From positions 5,952,001 through 6,016,000 of the forward strand of contig NZ_FNSV01000005.1 in assembly GCF_900105905.1 (NCBI RefSeq): 64,000 nt of DNA. Direction: 5' to 3'. The notes beneath the pieces were generated by a model. That model saw only the letters and a list, made by a program, of their open reading frames with translations. It did not search any database and was not told the DNA's origin. The position numbers and the translations under genes were made by a program. The stretch is from Rhodococcus koreensis (GTDB taxonomy: Bacteria > Actinomycetota > Actinomycetes > Mycobacteriales > Mycobacteriaceae). Shown here one piece after another: positions 8,670 through 16,272 of this stretch; the stretch's first letter is position 1; every line of letters begins with the position of its first letter.

Positions 8670-10052
8670 GTGACGATTACCAACACGGATTCCGTCGGAG
8701 AGTATGAGGACGGACCCGTCGGCACGAAGGCCGATCAAGGTCCGGTCGACAAGAAGCGCTTCCTGGTCAAGCTGACCGGTGTGATCGCCGGTGGCATGTT
8801 CATCGACGGCTACATCCTCGGCATCGTCGGCACCGTCATCGGTGCCATCACCCTCGACCTGAATATGTCGCTGTACTGGGAGGGGCTCATCGGCGCCTCC
8901 GCGCTCATCGGTATCTTCGTCGGCGGCCCGCTGGGGGGCTGGCTGGCCGACAAACTGGGCCGCAAGCCACTGTTCGCGATCGACCTGGCGATTTTCATCC
9001 TCGGATCCGTCCTGCAGTTCTTCGTGGACTCGGCCTGGCAACTGTTCGTCGTCCGGTTGCTGATGGGCATCGCGATCGGCGCCGACTACTCGGTCGGTTG
9101 GCCACTGCTTTCCGAATTCGCACCGCGGAGGCTGCGCGGCAAGCTGCTGGCCTACTGTGAGGTCGCCTGGTACGTCGGCTTCATGTTCGCCTTCGTCATC
9201 GGTTACGTGATGACCACCGTGTGGTCCCTCGACTGGCGCATCGTGCTCGGCTCGAGCACCGTTCCGGCGGTGATCCTGTTCCTGGCCCGGCTGGGTATGC
9301 CCGAGTCACCGCGCTGGCTGATGAACAAGGGCCGCACCGAAGAGGCCACCGAGATCGCCCACGCTTACCTCGAGGACCCGTCCGATGTCGTCGACATCGC
9401 CAACGAGGGCACCCGCTCGGGCACGTTCGGGATGCTGTTCTCCCCGGCCTACCGGCGGGCGACGATCTTCATCTCGATCTTCTGGTTCTGTGCGGTGGCA
9501 CCGTATTTCGCGATCGCCACGTTCGCAGCCAGCGTGCTGGAGGGCTACGGGCTCGGTGACGGACTCGTCGGCGCCATCGGAGTCAACGGCCTCGCCCTGG
9601 TCGGTGTCATGGTCTCGGTCCTGCTCATCGAACGCGTCGGCCGCCGGAAGCTGACCATCCCGCAGCAGTGGGTCTGCGCTGTGGTCTTGCTGATCATCGG
9701 ATTGTGGTCGTCCGCCCCGCCCGCGGTGGTCTTGATTTGCTTCCTGGTGTTCGCGTTCGCCAACGCCATGTCCACCGCCCTGACCGGGGTCTACCCGGGT
9801 GAGATCTTCCCGACCGAGATCCGCGGCCTCGGTACGGGTTTCGCGACCGCGTTCAGCCGGGTCGGTGCGGGTCTGGGCACGTTCCTGCTGCCGTGGTCGA
9901 TGCACAACCTCGGAAGTGGGGTGACGATGGTCATCGCCGCGGGCATCTGCATCGTCGGTGCCGCGGTTTCCCAGGTCCTCGCCCCGGAAACGATGGGCCG
10001 CAACCTCAGTGAAACCTCGGCCCCGCGCGGCGGTCGGCCCGTTCGAACCTGA
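8670..10052 (+). CDS. MFS transporter 1 (sugar-porter type)
   Basis: 460 residues from GTG 8670, seven bases after AAGGAG; this start matches that of its close relative at 16273. Twelve membrane segments are expected. The loop motifs GGWLADKLGRKP (between helices 2 and 3), MPESPRWLMNKGR and GVYPGEIFPTEIRGLGTG are typical of the sugar porter family. It is closely similar to MFS 2 over nearly the whole length, including long stretches of identical residues. The substrate is probably the compound degraded by the surrounding regulon, or one form of it. A single gene behind its own operator pair, ending in a terminator. Confidence 0.9.
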   Translation: MTITNTDSVGEYEDGPVGTKADQGPVDKKRFLVKLTGVIAGGMFIDGYILGIVGTVIGAITLDLNMSLYWEGLIGASALIGIFVGGPLGGWLADKLGRKPLFAIDLAIFILGSVLQFFVDSAWQLFVVRLLMGIAIGADYSVGWPLLSEFAPRRLRGKLLAYCEVAWYVGFMFAFVIGYVMTTVWSLDWRIVLGSSTVPAVILFLARLGMPESPRWLMNKGRTEEATEIAHAYLEDPSDVVDIANEGTRSGTFGMLFSPAYRRATIFISIFWFCAVAPYFAIATFAASVLEGYGLGDGLVGAIGVNGLALVGVMVSVLLIERVGRRKLTIPQQWVCAVVLLIIGLWSSAPPAVVLICFLVFAFANAMSTALTGVYPGEIFPTEIRGLGTGFATAFSRVGAGLGTFLLPWSMHNLGSGVTMVIAAGICIVGAAVSQVLAPETMGRNLSETSAPRGGRPVRT

Positions 10053-10064
10053 CCGATCGCGCAC

Positions 10065-10110
10065 AGCACCGGGAACCGGAGTCCGTACCAGGGCTCCGGT
10101 TCCCGGTGCT
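10065..10110. terminator. Bidirectional hairpin terminator
   Basis: A perfect 17-base stem (10065-10081 with 10094-10110) and a 12-base loop lie between MFS 1 and the convergent IclR 2 gene. Confidence 0.85.
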
Positions 10111-10136
10111 TCACGCGGTGTGGCCGTCGGGCGGGA

Positions 10137-10940
10137 CTATTCGCCTGCCGCGTCCTGCCAGAACACCTCGACGAGGCGCTCGACGATGGCCTGCATCTGC
10201 TGGAGCGCTTCGGGGATGCGGTCGCGCCCGAAGCGGTAGCGGGGGCTGTTGAGCGTCAGGATCGCCACCAGACTGCCCGAGGTATCCCGCACCGGCCGGG
10301 ACAGTGAAATCAGTTCCTCTTCGAGTTCGTTGTCGATGATGCCGAACCCTTGCTCGCGGACCTGGTCGAGTTCCCGGAGCAGAACGGCACGGTCGGTGAT
10401 GGTGTGGGACGTGTACGCCTCGAGCTTCTCGGGCAGCAGCGCGAGCACCTTCTCCAGCGGCATCTCGGCGAGCAGTACCTTGCCGGTGGAGCTGGCATGC
10501 AGCGGATATTGCTGGCCGACCATGTGGGTCGACATGCGGCTCATGATCCCGACCACGTGCGAGCCGGCGGCCTCGGCGATGAGGTCCAGGCCGTCGTGCG
10601 AATTCGGCACCGACAGGGTCACCGATTCGTTGAACTTGTCGGCCAACTCCTGCAGCAGCGGTTGGGCGCGTGCGACCAGGCCGGCGTACGGGTCGGCGCG
10701 CCGCCCGAGCCGGGCCATTTCCCATCCGAGGATGTAGTTGTTGTCGATCCGGTCGACGAGCCCGGTGCGTTCGAGACTGTAGAGCAGACGGAACGCGGTG
10801 GGCCGGGAGATCCCGACCCCCTTCGCGAGCGTGGTCACGGTGGCACCGGTGCGCGGGTGCGCGGCCAACTCCCGTAGCAGCCGAACCGCTTTGGTCACCG
10901 ACTTGTTCGTCATCTCCGTCGGTTCGGGTACTTCGCTCAT
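10137..10940 (-). CDS. IclR-family regulator, copy 2
   Basis: 267 residues from the ATG at 10940, which follows GAAGGGGTGGC; an upstream frame extension is unlikely to be translated. The winged helix-turn-helix (residues about 14-75) and the effector domain match copy 1 closely, with an identical SRPTAFRLL recognition helix. The effector domains differ more (for example the SRMSTHM and MPLEKVLALLPE segments), so the two proteins could answer different ligands while sharing operators. A perfect operator lies 73 bases upstream, inside a 35-base palindrome that also follows the aldehyde dehydrogenase gene. Confidence 0.92.
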   Translation of the reverse strand: MSEVPEPTEMTNKSVTKAVRLLRELAAHPRTGATVTTLAKGVGISRPTAFRLLYSLERTGLVDRIDNNYILGWEMARLGRRADPYAGLVARAQPLLQELADKFNESVTLSVPNSHDGLDLIAEAAGSHVVGIMSRMSTHMVGQQYPLHASSTGKVLLAEMPLEKVLALLPEKLEAYTSHTITDRAVLLRELDQVREQGFGIIDNELEEELISLSRPVRDTSGSLVAILTLNSPRYRFGRDRIPEALQQMQAIVERLVEVFWQDAAGE

Positions 10941-11003
10941 GCCACCCCTTCGTCGTGTCGGTGCGCACCACATCCTCGGGTACGCGCTTGCACGACCACT
11001 CTA

Positions 11004-11038
11004 CCGCCCCAGCGTTCATATAGTGAACGCTGGGGCGG
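11004..11038. promoter_or_regulatory. 35-base perfect palindrome holding an IclR operator
   Basis: Arms of 15 bases (11004-11018 and 11024-11038) flank TATAG. The inner 15 bases (11014-11028) are GTTCA-TATAG-TGAAC, a perfect operator; the outer ten on each side are GC-rich. It lies 44 bases past the aldehyde dehydrogenase stop and 63 bases before iclR 2, so as RNA it can act as a terminator or attenuator and as DNA as an autoregulatory operator. It is the only operator without a partner at 20 bases. Confidence 0.75.
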
Positions 11039-11081
11039 CAGAGTGTGGGAACTGTCGAGCGCACACCGCGCTCCTGGATTG

Positions 11082-12611
11082 TCAGGACTGGGCGCGGCCC
11101 CAGGTGGACGATTGGCCGGCGGAGTTGACCGTGCGGGGGATCGCGAGGGGATTGCGCTCCTGGATCGGTGCGGGCAGGAGCACCTCCGGGGCGTCCTGGT
11201 AGGTGACCGGGCGCAGGAATCGGCGGATCGCGGTGGTGCCCACCGAGGTGTGCGAGACCGCGGTGGTGGCGGGGTAGGGGCCGCCGTGGTGCTGGGCGGG
11301 GGTGACGGCGACGCCGGTCGGCCAGCCGTTGAACACCAGTCGGCCGGCGCGGGTGGCGGCGATCCGGGTGAGGCTGCGGAGTTGCTCGCGTTCGTCGGGG
11401 GTGGGTTCGGTGCGGGTGTGGACGGTGACGGTGAGGGTGCCGTCGACACCGTTCAGGACGCGGTTCACCTCGTCTTCGGTGCCGTATTCGGCGATGATCG
11501 CGGCGGGGCCGAAGCTCTCCTCGAGCAGGGTGTCCGCCTGGGCGACCAGCTGTTCGGCTGTGGTGCGCAGCAGTGTCGGGGTGACCTCGGGGACTCCGCT
11601 CTCGCCGGTCGATGCGGTGCCCTTGACGAGGACCTCGACGCCGGGTGCTGCGGCGGCCTCCTCGATCCGGTTGTGGTAGCCCTCGGCGATCTTCGCGGTG
11701 AGCATCCGCGCCGCGGGCACCTGCTGGGCGAGGGTGGTGATCTGATCGGTGATCGGCGATCCGGCGGGCACCAGCAGGATGCCGGGCTTGGTGCAGAACT
11801 GTCCGGCGCCGAGGGTGAACGAGCCGACGAATCCGGACGCGATCGCCTCGGCGCGCTCGTCGAGGGCACCGGCGGTGACGACGGCCGGGTTGACGCTGCC
11901 GAGTTCACCGAAGAAGGGGATCGGGTTGGGGCGGGCGGCGGCGATGTCGAACAGGGCGCGGCCACCGGCGACGGACCCGGTGAAGGCGGCTGCGGCGATC
12001 CGCGGGTCCTCGAGGGCGCGGGTGCCGGCCCGGAAACCGCTGATCAGGGCGAACGTGCCGTCGGGGGCGCCGGCGGCGGACAGTGCCCCGGCGACGACGT
12101 CGGCGGTGGCGGCGGAGGTGCGGGGATGGCCGGGATGGGCCTTGAGCACCACCGGGCAGCCGGCGGCCAGCGCGGAGGCGGTGTCGGTGCCGGCGACGGA
12201 GAACGCGAAGGGGAAGTTGCTGGCGGCGAAGACCAGGACCGGGCCCACGGGGATCTGGTACCGGCGCAGGTCCGGGCGGGCGCCGAGGACGAAGTCGGGA
12301 TCTGCGCGGTCGATGATCACGTCGAGGAAGGTGCCGTCGATCAGTTCCTCGGCGAACATCCGCAACTGCACGCAGGTCCGGTTCAGTTCCCCGCTCAATC
12401 TGGCCTGGGGAAGCCCGGTTTCGATGATGGCCTCGGCGACCAGCCCGTCGGCGTGCGCCTCGAGGGCGTCGGCGATCGCGACGAGTACAGCGGCGCGGTC
12501 GTGGGGGGTGCGGTCCTCCCAGAGCGGTGCGGCGGCGGCCGCGGCGTCGAGGAGGCGGTCGAGTTGTGCGTCGGTGGTGTCCGGTTCGATCGAATGCGTG
12601 GTGTCAGTCAT
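11082..12611 (-). CDS. Aldehyde dehydrogenase, alpha-ketoglutarate semialdehyde type
   Basis: 509 residues. The catalytic Cys is about residue 273 in FTLGAGQFCTKPG, with the general-base Glu near 236 (FFGELGS) and the nucleotide-binding GFRAGTRAL and TGSVAGGRAL segments. The RPNPIPFFGELGSVNP and GQFCTKPG motifs are those of the alpha-ketoglutarate semialdehyde (2,5-dioxovalerate) dehydrogenase branch rather than betaine-aldehyde or phenylacetaldehyde dehydrogenases. The product would be 2-oxoglutarate, which would place the end of one branch of the pathway in the TCA cycle. It is downstream of enolase-family gene 2 in the minus-strand amine oxidase operon. Confidence 0.88.
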   Translation of the reverse strand: MTDTTHSIEPDTTDAQLDRLLDAAAAAAPLWEDRTPHDRAAVLVAIADALEAHADGLVAEAIIETGLPQARLSGELNRTCVQLRMFAEELIDGTFLDVIIDRADPDFVLGARPDLRRYQIPVGPVLVFAASNFPFAFSVAGTDTASALAAGCPVVLKAHPGHPRTSAATADVVAGALSAAGAPDGTFALISGFRAGTRALEDPRIAAAAFTGSVAGGRALFDIAAARPNPIPFFGELGSVNPAVVTAGALDERAEAIASGFVGSFTLGAGQFCTKPGILLVPAGSPITDQITTLAQQVPAARMLTAKIAEGYHNRIEEAAAAPGVEVLVKGTASTGESGVPEVTPTLLRTTAEQLVAQADTLLEESFGPAAIIAEYGTEDEVNRVLNGVDGTLTVTVHTRTEPTPDEREQLRSLTRIAATRAGRLVFNGWPTGVAVTPAQHHGGPYPATTAVSHTSVGTTAIRRFLRPVTYQDAPEVLLPAPIQERNPLAIPRTVNSAGQSSTWGRAQS

Positions 12612-12692
12612 GAAGTGCGGGATCCCTTTCGGAAGTCGAGGCTCGCGCCGGGTGCGGCGCAGCCGGGGTGTGGGGGTCGGGCTCGCGGTTGT

Positions 12693-13796
12693 CTATTCGA
12701 AGGATGCGACCGGCTCGCCGAAGACGCCTTCGTCGGGGACGACGCCGAGACCGGGGCCGGTGGGTACCCGGATGCGCCCCCCTTCGATCCGGACCGGGTT
12801 GTCCGAGTCGTAGTGAATGTCCATGTAGGGCTCGGCAATCCACACGCCCTCGAGCAGGCGCGGCTGAACCGTCGAGCCGATGTGGGCACACGCGGCCGCG
12901 ATGATGTCCCCTCCCCAGGAGTCGTCGCACGTGTGGGGCATGGAACGTGCCTCGCAGAGATCCCTCACGGTCGCGAGGGTACCGAGACCGCCCAGTCGCG
13001 TGACCTTCAGTCCGAATCCGTCGCATACGCCGAGTGAGATCGCTCGGAGCACGTCGCCGAGATCCTCGGTGTTCTCGTCGAGGTAGACCGCGTGGTGCAG
13101 TTGGCCGCGAATCGCGGCGATCTCCTCCATCGTGTTGCAGGGCTGCTCGAAGACGAAGGGAATGTCGGCGCACTCCCGGCCGATTCGCAGGACGTCGCGC
13201 GCATACAGTCCGCGGTTGGCATCCAGGGACAGGCGGGTGCATCCGGTTGCTTCCCACACCTTGCGAACGGTCTCGATGTCGATCTCGACCGGCCGTCCGC
13301 CCACCTTGATCTGCAGCCGCGGATACCCCTCGGCGATCTTCTCGACGGCGGTCCGGGCGACGTCGTCCGGCTCGCCGATGGACAGCGCGTAATAGGAGTC
13401 CACCCGATCGGTGGTCGCGCCACCCAGCATGTCGCACACGCGGATTCCGTGAGTCTTGCCGATCAGGTCGTGAATTGCGATGTCGATCGCGGCTTTGGCG
13501 TAGTTGTGTCCGTTGAGGAGCCGGTCCAGTGCGCGGCGCACGGCCAGCGGACCCGTCACCGGCATGCCGATCAGGCCCGCCGACATCTGGTTCAGTGCCG
13601 CCCGCGCGCCCAGGGCGTGCTCCGGCGCATACGTCGGGCTGACCGGGCACGTCTCACCCCACCCGGAGACACCCGCATCGGACACGATCTGCACGATCGT
13701 CGAGTCCAGGGCGGTGTAGGAGCCCTCGGACATCCGGTAGGCCTTGCCGCTGAACGGCAGATCCATCTGATACACGTGAATCTCGGCGATGCGCAA
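12693..13796 (-). CDS. Enolase-superfamily (MLE subgroup) enzyme 2
   Basis: I place the start at TTG 13796, seven bases after AGAGG, giving 367 residues beginning MRIAEIHVYQ. Likely catalytic residues are Lys164 (QIKVGG) and Lys264 (GLKVTRLGG), with metal ligands Asp192 (LDANRG), Glu217 (FEQPC) and Asp240/Glu241. It is clearly related to but diverged from enzyme 1, so the two probably handle different isomers or successive intermediates. The flavin reductase gene next to each is almost unchanged by contrast. It sits between flavin reductase 2 and the aldehyde dehydrogenase. Proline-betaine-type epimerase or hydroxyproline dehydratase are candidate activities, unproven. Confidence 0.88.
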   Translation of the reverse strand: MRIAEIHVYQMDLPFSGKAYRMSEGSYTALDSTIVQIVSDAGVSGWGETCPVSPTYAPEHALGARAALNQMSAGLIGMPVTGPLAVRRALDRLLNGHNYAKAAIDIAIHDLIGKTHGIRVCDMLGGATTDRVDSYYALSIGEPDDVARTAVEKIAEGYPRLQIKVGGRPVEIDIETVRKVWEATGCTRLSLDANRGLYARDVLRIGRECADIPFVFEQPCNTMEEIAAIRGQLHHAVYLDENTEDLGDVLRAISLGVCDGFGLKVTRLGGLGTLATVRDLCEARSMPHTCDDSWGGDIIAAACAHIGSTVQPRLLEGVWIAEPYMDIHYDSDNPVRIEGGRIRVPTGPGLGVVPDEGVFGEPVASFE

Positions 13797-13831
13797 CGCT
13801 TTACCTCTTTCGTGGGCTCGGTCAGGCGTAT

Positions 13832-14353
13832 CCAGTTGTGGGTCAGGCGGCGGTGAGTTGCCGGATTCCGCCGAGTCGGCCTTGGTGGAAGACGAGGGGT
13901 TCGCCGTGTCCGGTGTCCATGTGCAGGATGCGGGCGATGACGATGGTGTGGTCGCCGCCGTCGAGTTCGTGGGTGATTTCGCAGTCGACGTAGGCGTGGG
14001 CGCCGGTGATTCGGGGTGATCCGGTCTGGGACAGGGTCCAGTCGATGTCGGCGAATTTGTTGGGTTGTTTGCTGGAGAGGGCGCGGCAGATCGGTTCCTG
14101 GCCGGCGGCGAGGATGCTGGCGCAGAGTCGGCCGGCGGCGCGGACCTTGGGCCAGCTGGTGGAGGTGTGGGCGACGCTGAAGCTGACCAGGGGTGGGTCC
14201 AGGGACAGTGATTGGAAGGTGCCGACGACGAGGCCGCAGGGGTGTTCGGCGTCGGGGGTGATGCCGGAGAGGGCGACGACGCCGGTGGGCAGGTGTCCCA
14301 TGACGGTGCGGTAGTGGGCCTGGTCGATGGTGGAGGTAAGCATGGTGGCTCCT
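13832..14353. repeat. 522-base direct repeat, copy B
   Basis: Partner of 3228..3749 in the same orientation, 10,604 bases away, three differences counted by eye. It contains flavin reductase 2. The two flanking genes are unlike those around copy A in order, so the repeat looks like gene conversion or recent copying limited to this gene. Confidence 0.95.
13843..14343 (-). CDS. Flavin reductase (HpaC-like), copy 2
   Basis: 166 residues, differing from copy 1 only at DCEITHEL (Glu for Asp) and HQGRLGG (Arg for Lys). Same split-barrel flavin reductase family and same presumed task of delivering reduced flavin. Here it sits between the amine oxidase gene (13 bases upstream) and enolase-family gene 2 (46 bases downstream), so it belongs to a different operon from copy 1 while both are under the same operator type. 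The amine oxidase is self-sufficient in flavin and does not need it. Confidence 0.92.
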   Translation of the reverse strand: MLTSTIDQAHYRTVMGHLPTGVVALSGITPDAEHPCGLVVGTFQSLSLDPPLVSFSVAHTSTSWPKVRAAGRLCASILAAGQEPICRALSSKQPNKFADIDWTLSQTGSPRITGAHAYVDCEITHELDGGDHTIVIARILHMDTGHGEPLVFHQGRLGGIRQLTAA

Positions 14354-14355
14354 TG

Positions 14356-15711
14356 TCAGATCGTGGTGCCGGACCCGGCAGCGGTGTAGGAGGAGTGGTC
14401 GGGGTGCAGTTCGGTGGCGATGTCCCGTGCGGCGCGCAGTGCGCTCTCGATGGCGCCGTCGATGAATCCGGCCCACAGATTCGCGATGTCACTGCTCGCG
14501 AAGTGCAGAACGCCTTCGGTGGCCTGCTGCGCGCCCAGGTAACGAGTGACCTGGTTCGGACGGTGCATCATCCAGGTCTCCTGCGAGTACTGGTCGCTCA
14601 TCCAGTCGTGTCCGGTCACCTCGAGGACATCGAGATCGTCCCGCCAGACGGTCAACGCCCGCTGAACGGCATCGCGGTCGTTGGGGTCGAGCCGCGTCGA
14701 GTCGGCCCCGAAGGCAACCAGAACTGCATCGTCGTCGCCGAGGTATTCGGTGCGCACGACGGACAGCGGGTGGGCGGCGGAGGAGTACGCGAAGAACGGG
14801 GCGATCGGGCCACGCACCCGGATCCAGCACTTGACGCCCTGGGAGGCGGCCTTCTCCCTGCTTGCGGCGAGTTTGCCGTCGTTGAGCGGTGGCGTGACGG
14901 CGAGGTCGCCGAGAATGTTCTGGGGCACGGTGAGTACCACTCGACGCGCCGTGATCACCTGGCCGTCGCTCAGGTGCACGCGAGCGCGTTCGGTGTCGTG
15001 TTCGATGCGGGAAACCTCCGCGCCGGTGCGCAGCTCCGCGGTGGTGTCGGCGGCGATCGCCGCCACCAGCGATTGGGTGCCGTCGGCGAGGCGGAAGACC
15101 GCGGACGCCTCGTGCATCAGATGCCACGAGCCCGCGGTGGCGGCGGTCCATCGCAACGCGGTGATGAAGGCCCCCTCGGTGAGTGGGCCGTTGAAGTGCC
15201 CGACCCAGGCCGCCTCGTTCGCCTGGTATTCGTCCTCGCTCAGCTGCAGCCGGTCGAGCATGTCCTGCACGCTGTACCGGTCGATGTTCGCGAACTCGGG
15301 TGATGCGGGCGGCAGATCGGGCCGGGGGACGATGTTCATGGTGTCGGCGAGCAGCCGGCGCATTCCGGGATCGATCAATTCCATGAACTGCTCGAGTGTT
15401 CCGGTGCGGACCCGGTCGCCGGCGAGCCAGTACGCCTGCTCCGCGCGCGGGCCACGGGTCACCGAGAGTCCGTATCGGGTGATCTCGGCCCACACGTGCG
15501 GCTGCACCCAGTGCATCCAGGTGCCGCCGATCTCGAGGTCCCTGCCGAGGCGGTGGTCGGTCCACACCCGTCCGCCGAGCCGGTCGCGCGCCTCGAGCAC
15601 GACCACGCTCAGTCCGGTACGGGACAGCTCCCGGGCGGTGATCAACCCGGCGATGCCGCCGCCGACAACGACGACATCGGCTTCCTGATGCTGGTGGGCG
15701 CTGTCCGCCAT
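14356..15711 (-). CDS. Flavin-containing amine oxidase
   Basis: 451 residues. The N-terminal FAD-binding motif VVVVGGGIAGLITARELSRTG is followed by EARDRLGGRVWT and LEIGGTWMHWVQPH; the C-terminal NLWAGFIDGAIESALRAA closes the FAD site, as in monoamine/putrescine oxidases. It would oxidise an amine to an imine/aldehyde with release of hydrogen peroxide. The substrate pocket does not reveal the amine. It is the first gene of the minus-strand operon amine oxidase - flavin reductase 2 - enolase enzyme 2 - aldehyde dehydrogenase and has a perfect operator upstream, which makes it the best evidence that the regulon's substrate contains nitrogen. Confidence 0.9.
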   Translation of the reverse strand: MADSAHQHQEADVVVVGGGIAGLITARELSRTGLSVVVLEARDRLGGRVWTDHRLGRDLEIGGTWMHWVQPHVWAEITRYGLSVTRGPRAEQAYWLAGDRVRTGTLEQFMELIDPGMRRLLADTMNIVPRPDLPPASPEFANIDRYSVQDMLDRLQLSEDEYQANEAAWVGHFNGPLTEGAFITALRWTAATAGSWHLMHEASAVFRLADGTQSLVAAIAADTTAELRTGAEVSRIEHDTERARVHLSDGQVITARRVVLTVPQNILGDLAVTPPLNDGKLAASREKAASQGVKCWIRVRGPIAPFFAYSSAAHPLSVVRTEYLGDDDAVLVAFGADSTRLDPNDRDAVQRALTVWRDDLDVLEVTGHDWMSDQYSQETWMMHRPNQVTRYLGAQQATEGVLHFASSDIANLWAGFIDGAIESALRAARDIATELHPDHSSYTAAGSGTTI

Positions 15712-15771
15712 GGTGTCTCCTCACCGCCGTGAACTCAGGGGAAGGGCGTCAGACCCCTGCGAACGCTTGCT

Positions 15772-15806
15772 GTTCATATTGTGAACGTGTTGTTCAATAT
15801 AGATCG
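15772..15806 (-). promoter_or_regulatory. Paired IclR-type operator for the amine oxidase operon
   Basis: GTTCA-TATTG-TGAAC at 15772-15786 is perfect; the weaker copy at 15792-15806 reads CGATCTATATTGAAC on the minus strand. Spacing is exactly 20 bases and the better copy is gene-proximal. Confidence 0.82.
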
Positions 15807-16026
15807 ACAATGATCCTGAGCTGTAGATCACAATCTGTCAAGAGTGGTGGTGTGAGCATCGATCCCGTGACCGCGCCCGCCCGGGTGCGGGTGAGTTCAC
15901 CCCGCGGTACGGGAACCCGCAGATGACGCCGAGGGCGAGGTGAGGCCCGCTGGTGTCGATGGTGAGGCGTCGCGTCGGCATCCATCGCGAGTTTCGGAGC
16001 GGGTCTTGACGCGCCGTGAGTCCCAT

Positions 16027-16061
16027 GTCACACTTTTGACCACATCGTTCAGTTAATGAAC
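16027..16061 (+). promoter_or_regulatory. Paired IclR-type operator for the MFS 2 - ribBA operon
   Basis: GTTCA-GTTAA-TGAAC at 16047-16061 is perfect; the weaker GTCACACTTTTGACC at 16027-16041 contains the predicted -10 CACACT. The arrangement is the same as upstream of MFS 1. Confidence 0.82.
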
Positions 16062-16272
16062 ACGTAGCGTGGCTGAGCTGCAGCGATCGAGCCCATCCCA
16101 ACGACCCGCAGTCGCCAGAGATCTCTCGGATTCCGCGGCCGTGCACCACTTCACGAAGGTTGTGACATCACGTGCGAACATCTGCTTCCCGCCTATCCGC
16201 CCCTGCGCACGGTGATTGCCCACCGTCGTCGGTCGTGATCGCCACGTCGACGCGCACGAGCGAGGAGGGCCG

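Larger units (their letters stand above)
15712..16272. promoter_or_regulatory. Divergent promoter region, amine oxidase operon / MFS 2 operon
   Basis: No gene is seen in these 561 bases. Two operator pairs lie at 15772-15806 and 16027-16061. The minus-strand promoter is TTGACA (15841-15836) - 17 bases - CAGGAT; the plus-strand one is TTGACG (16006-16011) - 17 bases - CACACT (16029-16034). About 210 bases of leader precede MFS 2; I see no riboswitch fold in it. Confidence 0.7.

Noticed and set aside
3228..14353. The 522-base repeat pair as an insertion sequence
   Set aside because: It encodes a flavin reductase, has no terminal inverted repeats or target duplications that I can see, and no transposase is nearby.
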